From: Gemmatimonadaceae bacterium
GTDB lineage: Bacteria; Gemmatimonadota; Gemmatimonadetes; Gemmatimonadales; Gemmatimonadaceae
NCBI GenBank assembly: GCA_035606695.1
Contig: DATNEW010000017.1
Coordinates: 62,001 to 126,000 of the forward strand
Direction of reading: 5' to 3'
DNA: 64,000 nt
Positions 51,726 to 59,864 of the stretch are shown here, piece after piece. Both the position numbers and the translations under genes were made by a program. The notes beneath the pieces were generated by a model. That model had not been told where the DNA came from, made no database searches, and saw only the letters and a list, made by a program, of their open reading frames with translations. Numbering within the stretch: the stretch's first letter is position 1; every line of letters begins with the position of its first letter.

Positions 51726-53288
51726 CTAGAATCCCGCCCGTACCAACCATCTCCCCGCCAACCCCGTCCACGCGCCCACGACACTATCCGCTGCCGCGAG
51801 CCCAAACCCATGCCTCGCCGATTCAAAGATATGCATCTCCACCGGCACCTTCGCCCGTAACAACGCCTCATACATCATGAGCGAATTCTGAACCGGCACC
51901 GTCCGGTCGTCCGTACTCGCCACAATGAACGTCCGCGGCATATCCGGCCTCACCCGCTCGTTCGCCGACATCACATGGATCGCCGAGTCCGACGCCGGCT
52001 CCCCGAGCAGATTCCGCCGCGAGCCCGCGTGCGCGTACGGCGACGCCATGGTGATCACCGGATAGATCAGCATCGCCACGTCCGGCCGCGTCGCTGAATC
52101 GAACTGCGTGGCGACGGTGGCAGCGAGATGCCCGCCCGCCGAAAAGCCAATCACGCCCACGCGATGCGGATCGACGTTCCACTCCGCGGCACGCCTGCGT
52201 ACTAGCCGAATCGCCTGCTGCGCATCCATGCGCAGCGCGGGATCGTGATAGCGCGGGCCCAGGCGATAGCGCACCACGAACGCGCTGATGCCGAGCGTGT
52301 TGAGCCAGCGCGCCACCTGAAAACCTTCCTTGTCCGTGGCGAGATGCTCGTAACCGCCGCCCGGAAACACGATCATCGCGCTCGTCGGTTTGCCAGAGCC
52401 CTTTGCGCCGTTCGAGTCGCGCACGAGGAACGGCGTGATCGTCGGCGTGTCGATCACACTGTCGCCCACCGCGCCCGGCACGGTGTCCCACAGGCGCAGC
52501 GCGACTGGATCCGGCGTAGGATCCGGCTTGAGCCGCAGATACTTCGCGAGCGGCAGATCCATCTTCGACAGATCGCGCGCGACCAGCCCCGCCACGTCGA
52601 GCGCGCCGCGCTTCGACAGATGCGTGTCGTCCGCCTTCCCCCTCGGGAACATGATCGACGCGCCCGGCGGCATGTAGTCGTACTCGACCTTTGATTTCTC
52701 GGGGCCAAGCGGGGCGATCAGGGCGCGAGTGTCTCGTTCGAGATCTATGAATGCGACACGCGTCTCCTTCGCGACTTCTCTCACCACCGCGGGATAGTCG
52801 CCGTGCGTCTGCTTCAACTCACCCTTGTCGTCGAAGCTGCGGCGGACGATCGGCGTCAACAAGATCGGCGTCGCGCCCTTCGATCGCGTATCGGCAATGA
52901 ACCGCTCGAGATTCGCCTTGTACGCGCCGTGCGGCGCGGCGTAGCGGCTCGTGTCGTCCTGCTTCTCGTCGTTGTGGCCGAACTCGATGAACACGTAATC
53001 TCCGCGCTTGAGCTGCGCGGTCACGCTGTCCCAGCGATGCTGATCGATGAAGCTCTTCGTGCTGCGGCCGTTCACGGCGTGATTGCGCACGTGCACGTCG
53101 CTCGTGAAATACTTCGGGAAGACCTGGCCCCAGCCGACTTCCGGATTCATGTCCGGATCCACTTTGTCGGCCATCGTCGAGTCGCCGATCATGTAGACGT
53201 CTATCGACGGCGGCGCGGCGAGCGCCATCAGGCCGCCGACGCCGAGCGCCGCGAGGGTGAGGCGCGACACGGGGAACACCGGCAACAT
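51726..53288 (-). CDS. GDSL acetylesterase fused to an alpha/beta-hydrolase esterase
   Basis: 520 residues from ATG 53288, two bases after the upstream stop. The first domain (about 25-240) is a rhamnogalacturonan-acetylesterase-type SGNH enzyme: YMIGDSTMADK, VNGRSTKSFID, IEFGHNDEK and the Asp/His pair in DDTHLSKRGA. The second domain (from about 275) is an esterase/lipase: oxyanion loop VFPGGGYEHLA, nucleophile Ser in GFSAGGHLAA (about 385), and His in ARHGFGLA. Both triads look complete. In the pectin operon it should remove acetyl groups from rhamnogalacturonan or homogalacturonan. A signal peptide is present. Confidence 0.9.
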   Translation of the reverse strand: MLPVFPVSRLTLAALGVGGLMALAAPPSIDVYMIGDSTMADKVDPDMNPEVGWGQVFPKYFTSDVHVRNHAVNGRSTKSFIDQHRWDSVTAQLKRGDYVFIEFGHNDEKQDDTSRYAAPHGAYKANLERFIADTRSKGATPILLTPIVRRSFDDKGELKQTHGDYPAVVREVAKETRVAFIDLERDTRALIAPLGPEKSKVEYDYMPPGASIMFPRGKADDTHLSKRGALDVAGLVARDLSKMDLPLAKYLRLKPDPTPDPVALRLWDTVPGAVGDSVIDTPTITPFLVRDSNGAKGSGKPTSAMIVFPGGGYEHLATDKEGFQVARWLNTLGISAFVVRYRLGPRYHDPALRMDAQQAIRLVRRRAAEWNVDPHRVGVIGFSAGGHLAATVATQFDSATRPDVAMLIYPVITMASPYAHAGSRRNLLGEPASDSAIHVMSANERVRPDMPRTFIVASTDDRTVPVQNSLMMYEALLRAKVPVEMHIFESARHGFGLAAADSVVGAWTGLAGRWLVRAGF

Positions 53289-53290
53289 CA

Positions 53291-55768
53291 CTAACGCCCG
53301 CTTGGCGCCGGCACCCAACCGTTCAGCACCGCCGCCGGCGTATACTTCGCCGCCTCGGCAGCGGTGATCACGTGTCGCGTTGCACTCGTTACGGCGCCTG
53401 GGCCGGTGGTGCCGAATTCAACGAATCGCGCCGACGACGGCTCGTACCAGATGCGCGTGCCCGTCGAATCCACCGACGACATGCGATCCCAGCCCTTCGC
53501 GCCGATGTGATCGTCCATCCAGCAATTGATGAACGCGACGCTCGCGTTCGCGCGCGGATTCGCGAACGGATGCCAGGGGCGGCCGAGCGAGACGGAGTTC
53601 GGCGCGAGGTTGGGGTTGTCCTTCTTCAGGCGGCTGTTGATGAAGAGAAATCCATACGGTTGCGAGACGTCGGTGCTCGCCGCGGTCACGTAGCCGTTGA
53701 GCGTTTGACTATGCCGATCGCGCGAGACGATGTCGCAGTCATCGAACACCACCTGCCCGGCACCGAAGATGAAGTCGACGTGGCCCCAGACTTCACACTT
53801 GTGGAAATAGGCGCGACCCGAGTTGGGAAAGAGCGTGTCCTGAAAGCCCGTGAGTTTCACGTTCTCGAATGACGCGCGGTCGGAGCCCAGGTCGAGCATG
53901 AGCGCGACGGCCTGCATGTTCTTGAGCTTGGTCTTGTCGCCATCCGGCTTGGCCACATTCGCCGGGTAATCGAATGCGTTCTCGATCGTGAGATTCTCGG
54001 CGCGAAAGTCAGGCGCGACAATTCTCAGCGTGAAGCTCCCGCGCGTTCCATACGTTCCACCGCCCGGGCTGGGCGTATCTGCCGCGGCGGCGTAGGTGAG
54101 CACCGTGTTGTCGCGCGACTCGCCGACGAGCGTCACGTACGGGCGATCGATCGTGAGCTTTTCGTGATAGCGGCCGTTCTTGATGAAGATCGCCGCTCGG
54201 CCGACGCCATTCGGCGGCAGCGCCGTCAGCGCGGCGCCGAGCGTGCGAAAGGTCGGCGCGCCGCTGGAGCTGTCGCCTTCGGAGCCGCGAAAGGATGCAT
54301 CGACCACCGCATTGTATTTCGATGCGGCGGACGTCGAGGCCGTCGGCATCGGAACGAACTTGCCAACGCAGGAATTCGCGGGCGCGTCGGACGTCGTGCC
54401 GGCGACATGCACGTCCTCGCCGGTGACGTCGAGATTCATCGGGCCCGGGCCCTTCGCGATCGACACATGCCCTGCACTGACCTTGATCTTCGACGGATCG
54501 TCGAACACGACGTTGTCGAACGTCATGCCGAGCCGGCGCCTCTCGTCGTATCCCTCGAGAATGACCTTGCCGCCGCCCTGCACGCGCACGTCCTTGAGGC
54601 GGATGTCGCGGAATTCAGGAATCATGTCGCCGGTCGTCGTCGCCGACGCGGTGTAGTGCGTGTCCATCTCGATCGGATCCTTCGTGTCGCGAATGCAGAC
54701 GTCTCGATATTCGACGTCGTGCACCAGGCCGCCGCGTGCCGCGTTCGACTTGATGCGGATGCCGTTGTCGGCGCCTTGAATCGAGAGATCGAAGACGCGG
54801 ATCGCGCTCGCGCCGCCGTCCGTCTCGCTGCCGATCGACACGCCGTGACCGCGATAGAAATGGTTGTGCGAGATCGTCATGTGCGAGCTCGGGATGGCCC
54901 CGGCCTTGATCGCGACGTTGTCGTCGCCCGTGTTGATGAAGCTGTGCGTGATGGTGACGTTCGTCGCGCTCGCGGGATCGATACCGTCGGTGTTGCGCGC
55001 ACGCGGATCGCGCGTGTCGATGTACACGCCCCACGCGGTAAAGCCATTGCCGCGATCGAACACGACGTGGAAGTTCGGCGAATTCTTGAGCGTGACGTCG
55101 AAGAGTACGACGTTGTTCGACTTCGTGAATTGAATGAGCCTCGGACAGCTCTGACTCTTGTTGGTGACTTTCGCGAACTGCGCGAGATCCCACCACGACG
55201 CCGTCTTGTCGAGGAGCTTGGCCCAACCGCGGCCGTCGATCGTGCCCGGCCCCATGATCGCGGCGCCGTCCGCGTTGTCGGAGCTGATCAGCGGACGACA
55301 GCCGTGCCCTTTCTCGTCGACGGTGCCGCAGCGACCGTCGATGTCGTACTCCTTGGGATCGCGGGAGCCGAAGACGATCGCATTCGTGTCCACGCGCAGC
55401 GTGACGCCGCGCTTGAGTGTGATCGGACCGATCAGGAACGCGCGCTTTTCGCCGTCGGCGCGGAGCACGACTGCTTGACCCGATCCGCAATGATCGATCG
55501 CACTCTGAATGCGACGCGTGTCGAGCTTGCGTTCGTCCGCATCGGCGAGCGTCGTGTCGGCGACCGGCGCGAGCTCGGCGGTGAGCGTCGTGCAGGCGGA
55601 CGGATATTTCGGCTCGGTGACGGTGCGGGTGTCTTGAGCGTGCAGTGCACCAGTCATCCCGAGGAGCAACGCGGCGAGGGATCCAGCATGGCGGTAGAGG
55701 GACTTGCAAATCCGACGGGACGCCAGATTCCTCGCTTCGCTCGGAATGACATTCGAGATATCAGTCAT
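53291..55768 (-). CDS. GH28 polygalacturonase fused to CE8 pectin methylesterase
   Basis: 825 residues from ATG 55768, overlapping the upstream stop as ATGA. The leader is repeat-coded (VIPSEARNL ... SLAALLLGMT) and ends ALHAQ. GH28 beta-helix: RNTDGIDP (about 259), TGDDNVAIK (about 281), GHGVSIGSE (about 311) and IRIKSN. From about 505 a CE8 beta-helix: FQDTLF with the catalytic Asp (about 643), HVDFIFGAG with the nucleophile Asp (about 665), LGRPW (about 730). It would demethylate and hydrolyse homogalacturonan in one polypeptide. Confidence 0.93.
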   Translation of the reverse strand: MTDISNVIPSEARNLASRRICKSLYRHAGSLAALLLGMTGALHAQDTRTVTEPKYPSACTTLTAELAPVADTTLADADERKLDTRRIQSAIDHCGSGQAVVLRADGEKRAFLIGPITLKRGVTLRVDTNAIVFGSRDPKEYDIDGRCGTVDEKGHGCRPLISSDNADGAAIMGPGTIDGRGWAKLLDKTASWWDLAQFAKVTNKSQSCPRLIQFTKSNNVVLFDVTLKNSPNFHVVFDRGNGFTAWGVYIDTRDPRARNTDGIDPASATNVTITHSFINTGDDNVAIKAGAIPSSHMTISHNHFYRGHGVSIGSETDGGASAIRVFDLSIQGADNGIRIKSNAARGGLVHDVEYRDVCIRDTKDPIEMDTHYTASATTTGDMIPEFRDIRLKDVRVQGGGKVILEGYDERRRLGMTFDNVVFDDPSKIKVSAGHVSIAKGPGPMNLDVTGEDVHVAGTTSDAPANSCVGKFVPMPTASTSAASKYNAVVDASFRGSEGDSSSGAPTFRTLGAALTALPPNGVGRAAIFIKNGRYHEKLTIDRPYVTLVGESRDNTVLTYAAAADTPSPGGGTYGTRGSFTLRIVAPDFRAENLTIENAFDYPANVAKPDGDKTKLKNMQAVALMLDLGSDRASFENVKLTGFQDTLFPNSGRAYFHKCEVWGHVDFIFGAGQVVFDDCDIVSRDRHSQTLNGYVTAASTDVSQPYGFLFINSRLKKDNPNLAPNSVSLGRPWHPFANPRANASVAFINCWMDDHIGAKGWDRMSSVDSTGTRIWYEPSSARFVEFGTTGPGAVTSATRHVITAAEAAKYTPAAVLNGWVPAPSGR
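55653..55750. repeat. Palindromic repeat coding the GH28-CE8 signal peptide
   Basis: Arms GTCATCCCGAGGAGCAACGCGGCGAGGGATC and the partner to 55750 are degenerate at the left. On the minus strand it codes VIPSEARNL and SLAALLLGMT, 18 bp after the coupled ATG. The left arm carries a small insertion that lengthens the hydrophobic core. Confidence 0.85.
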
Positions 55769-57030
55769 TTTCCCTCCACAGTCACCTTCACCGGTATCGA
55801 CAGCCGCTGCGCGAACTGATCGAGATAGGTCTGCCAGTCGCTGACGTCGCGGAAATCACCGCTGCCCGTCCAGCCGGCGCCGATCCAGTAATTCACGGGT
55901 TCACCCGAACGCGCATGCGAGACGGCGAAATAGTGATCGTTCGTCTCCTTCCAATCGGCGACGGCGTCGCGCGGCAACATGACGGCAAGCCCGAGATCGC
56001 CATGCCCGCCGTCCTTCGGGAGCACCGGCCCCCATTCGGACAGCCACGCCCATGGCTGCGCCTTGCTCTCCGACCCGACGACATTTTTGCGCTTCACGAG
56101 ACCAGTCGCCCACGTGATGTCGGTGCCGGGCGCGGCATTCTCCTGACGGAAAATGCTCGTCACGTGATTGAGATTCTGACCCGCGTCGATCGCGATGCGC
56201 TTCGTTTCCGTCACGCGAATGCCGCCGGCTTCCCACGGCTGATAATACAACTCGAATATCGCGCGCACTGGACCGTTCGCGATCATCTTCCACGATTTGA
56301 AATTCCACGCGCGATAGAGTTTGTTGTCCCGGTAGATCGCCGTGCCGCCGGCGCCGAGTGATTGGCCGACGTCGAAGAAGTCGGCGCCCTCGCCGGTGTC
56401 GTGGTGGTACAAATCGTGACCCTTGGCGTACCACTTCTCGACGATCGGCGTGCGCACGCGCTTGACCCATACGTCCACGCCGCTGCTGAGGAGCGAGTCG
56501 ACCTTCCACAGTCCCTGACCGTAAATGCGATAGGCAATGCGATCGTTCTCCCACGCGACGTCGTCGCGCGGATCCTGGTGCGACGCATAGACGCGCTCCG
56601 TCTTCACGGGCGCCGGCGCGCCGGCCTCGATCGTGAAGCGTTTGATCTCGCCGGGCGCGAACGAGCCTTGAAAGATCAATTCGTCGATCGTGCCGTTGCC
56701 GTCGTTGTCCACGGCCTGCGACGGAATCTCGAGGCCGGATCCGACGTCGCGAACGCGGACCTGATTGGCGGCGCTCACGTTGAGACGCGCGTGAACGTCG
56801 CTCCACGGCAGTGCGATCGTTTCATCGCTCCGCGTGAGCGACAACGTATTCTCGGCGCGGATGGTGTAGGAGGATTGGGCGCGAACGCTGGTCGTCCCGA
56901 GCCCGAGCAACGCGAGGACAGCGAGGGACCTTGCGTGCGTTCCGCGTAGCCAGCCGCGCGAACGGGACGGCAGATTCCTCGCTGCGCTCGGAATGACAAG
57001 CTCGCTCGGAGTGACACTCATTTCCCTCAT
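55765..57030 (-). CDS. Secreted DUF4861-type protein
   Basis: About 421 residues from ATG 57030, overlapping the kduI stop as ATGA, with GAGGGAA upstream. The leader contains repeat 56891-57015 (VIPSAARNL ... ARSLAVLALLGLG) and ends SVRAQ. The mature part is beta-rich: RVRDVGSGLEIPSQAVDNDG, then VDVWVKRVRTPIVEKWY, TETKRIAIDAGQNLN and NYWIGAGWTGSGDF. I recognise the DUF4861 family, frequent in pectin loci, whose function is unknown. Location suggests a role in pectin oligomer handling. Confidence 0.8.
   Translation of the reverse strand: MREMSVTPSELVIPSAARNLPSRSRGWLRGTHARSLAVLALLGLGTTSVRAQSSYTIRAENTLSLTRSDETIALPWSDVHARLNVSAANQVRVRDVGSGLEIPSQAVDNDGNGTIDELIFQGSFAPGEIKRFTIEAGAPAPVKTERVYASHQDPRDDVAWENDRIAYRIYGQGLWKVDSLLSSGVDVWVKRVRTPIVEKWYAKGHDLYHHDTGEGADFFDVGQSLGAGGTAIYRDNKLYRAWNFKSWKMIANGPVRAIFELYYQPWEAGGIRVTETKRIAIDAGQNLNHVTSIFRQENAAPGTDITWATGLVKRKNVVGSESKAQPWAWLSEWGPVLPKDGGHGDLGLAVMLPRDAVADWKETNDHYFAVSHARSGEPVNYWIGAGWTGSGDFRDVSDWQTYLDQFAQRLSIPVKVTVEGK
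56891..57015. repeat. Palindromic repeat coding the DUF4861 leader
   Basis: A family member with an extra half-arm at its right end (CTCGCTCGGAGTGAC, to 57015). The central part has diverged, but both arm cores are recognisable. It is read in the same frame as in the neighbouring secreted genes. Confidence 0.8.
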
Positions 57031-57851
57031 TTCAATTCCCTCGTGTCGACCGCCTGCATGTCGGTGTAGTCCTTGTTTTCGCCGCCCATCGCCCAGCAGA
57101 ACGTGTAGTTCGACGTGCCACAGCCCGAATGAATCGACCACGGAGGCGAGAGAACGACTTCTTCGTTGCGCACCATGAGGTGGCGAGTTTCGGTCGGCTC
57201 GCCCATGAGGTGCACGACGACGCCGTCGTCGGGAACGTCGAAGTAGAGATAGATCTCCGTGCGCCGGAAATGCGTGTGCGCGGGCATGGTGTTCCACACG
57301 CTGCCTGACGCCAGTTGCGTCACACCCATCACGAGCTGCGCGCTCTCCGCGCCGTCGGCATGGACGTACTTGGCGATCTTGCGCGAGTTCGCGCGATCGG
57401 CGCTGCCGATGGGACTGCCCGTGACGTCCGCACCCTTGATGTGCGTCGTCGCATGCGTCGCGTGCGCCGGGTAGCTGATCAGATAGAACCGCGCCGGCTC
57501 GCCGGCCGACTCGCTCGCGAAGTGCACGTCGCGACTCCCGCGACCGACGTACAACACGTCGAGCCGCGAAAGGTCGAATCGCTTGCCATCGACTGTGACG
57601 CTCCCCGGCGCTCCGATATTCAGGATGCCGAGCTCGCGGCGTTCGAGAAAGAATTTGGCCGCGAACGATTCCGGCGCCTCGAGCTCGAGCGGCTTGCCGG
57701 TCGGTACCGCGCCGCCGAGCACGACGCGGTCGAGATCGATGTGCCGGAGATTGATCGCGTCGGGCTGAAAGAGCCCCTGGACGAGAAACGCCGAGCGCAG
57801 CTCTTCGGTCGAGAGCGTGCGGGAGCGCATGGAGTCGGGAAGAAGATGCAT
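57027..57851 (-). CDS. kduI: 5-keto-4-deoxyuronate isomerase
   Basis: 274 residues, the normal length. It isomerises 5-keto-4-deoxyuronate, formed from unsaturated galacturonate, to 3-deoxy-D-glycero-2,5-hexodiulosonate. The cupin metal site is visible in MPAHTHFRRTEIYLYFD and SIHSGCGTSNYTFCWAMGG, with further blocks FFLERRELGILNIG and LYVGRGSRDVHF. It lies 13 bp after kduD and is coupled to the DUF4861 gene. Confidence 0.96.
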   Translation of the reverse strand: MHLLPDSMRSRTLSTEELRSAFLVQGLFQPDAINLRHIDLDRVVLGGAVPTGKPLELEAPESFAAKFFLERRELGILNIGAPGSVTVDGKRFDLSRLDVLYVGRGSRDVHFASESAGEPARFYLISYPAHATHATTHIKGADVTGSPIGSADRANSRKIAKYVHADGAESAQLVMGVTQLASGSVWNTMPAHTHFRRTEIYLYFDVPDDGVVVHLMGEPTETRHLMVRNEEVVLSPPWSIHSGCGTSNYTFCWAMGGENKDYTDMQAVDTRELK

Positions 57852-57864
57852 GAGAGTTTGCTAA

Positions 57865-58632
57865 TTACCGTGCCACCCATCCACCGTCGACGACGAGGAC
57901 GTGGCCATTGACATAGTCGCTCGCCGGCGACGCCAGAAACACGACGGCGCCCGCGAGATCGGAAGGATCACCCCAGCGCGCCGCCGGGATGCGCGCGCTG
58001 ATCTCGGCGAATCGCGTCGAGTCGGCACGAAGACGCTGCGTGTTGTCGGTGGCGAAATAGCCGGGCGCGATGGCGTTGATCTGGACGTTGTGCTTCGCCC
58101 ACTCGTTCGCCAGCGCCTTGGTCAACCCGGCCACCGCGTGCTTGCTCGCCGTGTACGCGGGCACGGTAATGCCGCCACTGAACGACAAGAGCGACGCCAC
58201 GTTGATGATCTTGCCCGCGCGCCGCTCGATCATCTTCGTGCCAAAGTGGCGCGACAGCGCGAACACGGAATCCAGATTGGTGCGCAGCACGCGATCCCAT
58301 TCCTCGTCGGGAAACTCCGCCGCGGGAAAGCGTGCGATCGTGCCGCCGTTGTTCACCAGAATGTCGATCGATCCGGCCTGACGCTCGGCATCATCGGCCA
58401 TGCGCGCGACTTCGTCACGACTGCCGAGATCGGCGTGTGTCGTCCACGCCTGTCTTCCAAGATCGCGAATGATCGCCGCCGTCTCGGCCGTGCCATCCTC
58501 GCTCGAGCTGGCGCACACGACGTCAGCCTCAGCTTCGGCGAGCGCAATCGCCATCGCGCGCCCAAGGCCGCGACTCGCACCGGTGACGAGCGCGCGCTTG
58601 CCGGCGAGCGAGAAGCGATCGAGCACGCTCAT
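57865..58632 (-). CDS. kduD: 2-dehydro-3-deoxy-D-gluconate 5-dehydrogenase (SDR)
   Basis: 255 residues from ATG 58632, overlapping the GH105 stop as ATGA. The upstream open frame that extends it is an antisense-like artefact of the GH105 gene. SDR motifs: VTGASRGLGRAMA, ILVNNGGT, catalytic Ser in VASLLSFSGG, Tyr and Lys in AYTASKHAVAG, and C-terminal VDGGWVAR. It reduces the KduI product to 2-keto-3-deoxygluconate. Confidence 0.92.
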   Translation of the reverse strand: MSVLDRFSLAGKRALVTGASRGLGRAMAIALAEAEADVVCASSSEDGTAETAAIIRDLGRQAWTTHADLGSRDEVARMADDAERQAGSIDILVNNGGTIARFPAAEFPDEEWDRVLRTNLDSVFALSRHFGTKMIERRAGKIINVASLLSFSGGITVPAYTASKHAVAGLTKALANEWAKHNVQINAIAPGYFATDNTQRLRADSTRFAEISARIPAARWGDPSDLAGAVVFLASPASDYVNGHVLVVDGGWVAR

Positions 58633-59864
58633 CGACCCAGCTCCAGCGCCGCGAGCACGAACGGTCCGACGCCCTTGTAGTCGTTCGACACGACAGGCTC
58701 GGAGACGTAGTACTGATAGGAGCCATCGCGCGGTGGATTGCCGCCGAGTCCCGCGACCTTGCAGATGCCGTTGATGGAGACGAGGCCGTTGGCGTCGACC
58801 GTCACGAACTGCTTCAGCATGCCGTCGAACGCACGATTCGCGACGGCGCGGTATGACGAGTCGAGTATGCCGAGTCGCGCGCCCTTCGCGAAGGCGTAGG
58901 TGAGCATTCCGGATGCGGATGCTTCGAGGTAATTGCCCGCGCGATTTGGTTGATCGAGCACCTGCCACCAGACGCCAGTGACCGGATCCTGCACCTTCGC
59001 GACGTCGCTCGCGAGCTGGCGAACGACGCGAATCAATTCCGGGCGGTCGTGGTGCGTCTTCGGCAGATCGTCGAGCACGTCCATCGCCGCCATGAGGTAC
59101 CAGCCGACCGCGCGGCCCCAGAAATTCTTCGAGAGGCCGGTGGCGCTGTCGGCCCACGGCTGTTGGTGCACCGAGTCCCACGCATGGTAGTAGAGGCCCG
59201 TCTTCGGATCGCGCAGATGTCGGGCGACGAGCAGAAACTGTCGAACGACGTCGTTCATCGCCGTCGTATCGCCGTGGCGCAATGCATACTGCGCGTAGAA
59301 CGGCTCGGCCATGTACAGGCCGTCGAGCCACATCTGCTGCGGGTAAATCTTTTTGTGCCAGAAGCCGCCTTCCGCGGTGCGCGGCTGATGGCGCAACTGG
59401 TCGCGCAGCTTGTCGGCGGCGCGCAGGTATCGCGGGTCGTGCGTGCGGTCGGCGAGAATGAACAGCGCGCGGCCTTCGTTGATCTGATCGAGATTGAACT
59501 CGCTCTGGTCGTAGCCGGCGATCGAGCCATCCGGATGCACGAGCGAATCGACGCTGCGCTGGACGTACGCGGCGAACCTTGGTTGATGAGTCTCTGATCC
59601 GACGCGATCGATGGCGAGCAGCATGAGGCCCGCGACGTAATCCCACTTGTCGTAGACGACGACCGGACTGCGTGCGATCACCGACTCGGCGACGCGGGTG
59701 GACCAGGGCTTGGATTGCGCCTGGAGAGGCGCTGTCATCCCGAGCGCGAGCAGCGCGAGGGATCTAGCGTCGCGGTAGAGGGGCCGGCCAATCCGCCGAG
59801 ACGGGAGATCCCTCGCTTCGCTCGGGATGACAAGCTCGCTCGGGATGACAATGGGTGGAGTCAC
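58629..59864 (-). CDS. GH105 unsaturated rhamnogalacturonyl/galacturonyl hydrolase
   Basis: 411 residues from GTG 59864, which overlaps the GH28 stop as GTGA. The ATG at 59900 would overlap that gene by 40 bp. The leader is repeat-coded (VIPSEARDL ... ARSLALLALGMT) and ends PLQAQ. The (alpha/alpha)6 barrel carries the catalytic Asp in MWLDGLYMAEPFY, plus FWGRAVGWYLMAAMDVL and SASGMLTYAFAKG. It hydrates and releases the unsaturated uronic acid from lyase products, which then enters KduI. Confidence 0.92.
   Translation of the reverse strand: MTPPIVIPSELVIPSEARDLPSRRIGRPLYRDARSLALLALGMTAPLQAQSKPWSTRVAESVIARSPVVVYDKWDYVAGLMLLAIDRVGSETHQPRFAAYVQRSVDSLVHPDGSIAGYDQSEFNLDQINEGRALFILADRTHDPRYLRAADKLRDQLRHQPRTAEGGFWHKKIYPQQMWLDGLYMAEPFYAQYALRHGDTTAMNDVVRQFLLVARHLRDPKTGLYYHAWDSVHQQPWADSATGLSKNFWGRAVGWYLMAAMDVLDDLPKTHHDRPELIRVVRQLASDVAKVQDPVTGVWWQVLDQPNRAGNYLEASASGMLTYAFAKGARLGILDSSYRAVANRAFDGMLKQFVTVDANGLVSINGICKVAGLGGNPPRDGSYQYYVSEPVVSNDYKGVGPFVLAALELGR
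59734..59849. repeat. Palindromic repeat coding the GH105 leader
   Basis: The left arm GTCATCCCGAGCGCGAGCAGCGCGAGGGATC carries a short insertion. The right arm ends GATCCCTCGCTTCGCTCGGGATGAC, with an additional half-arm to 59849. The middle has the shared GGCCGGCCAATCCG segment. Confidence 0.88.

Noticed and set aside
57865-59646. A 593-codon frame suggesting an N-terminal extension of KduD
   Set aside because: The extension overlaps the GH105 gene out of frame and lacks motifs; ATG 58632 with ATGA coupling is the natural start.
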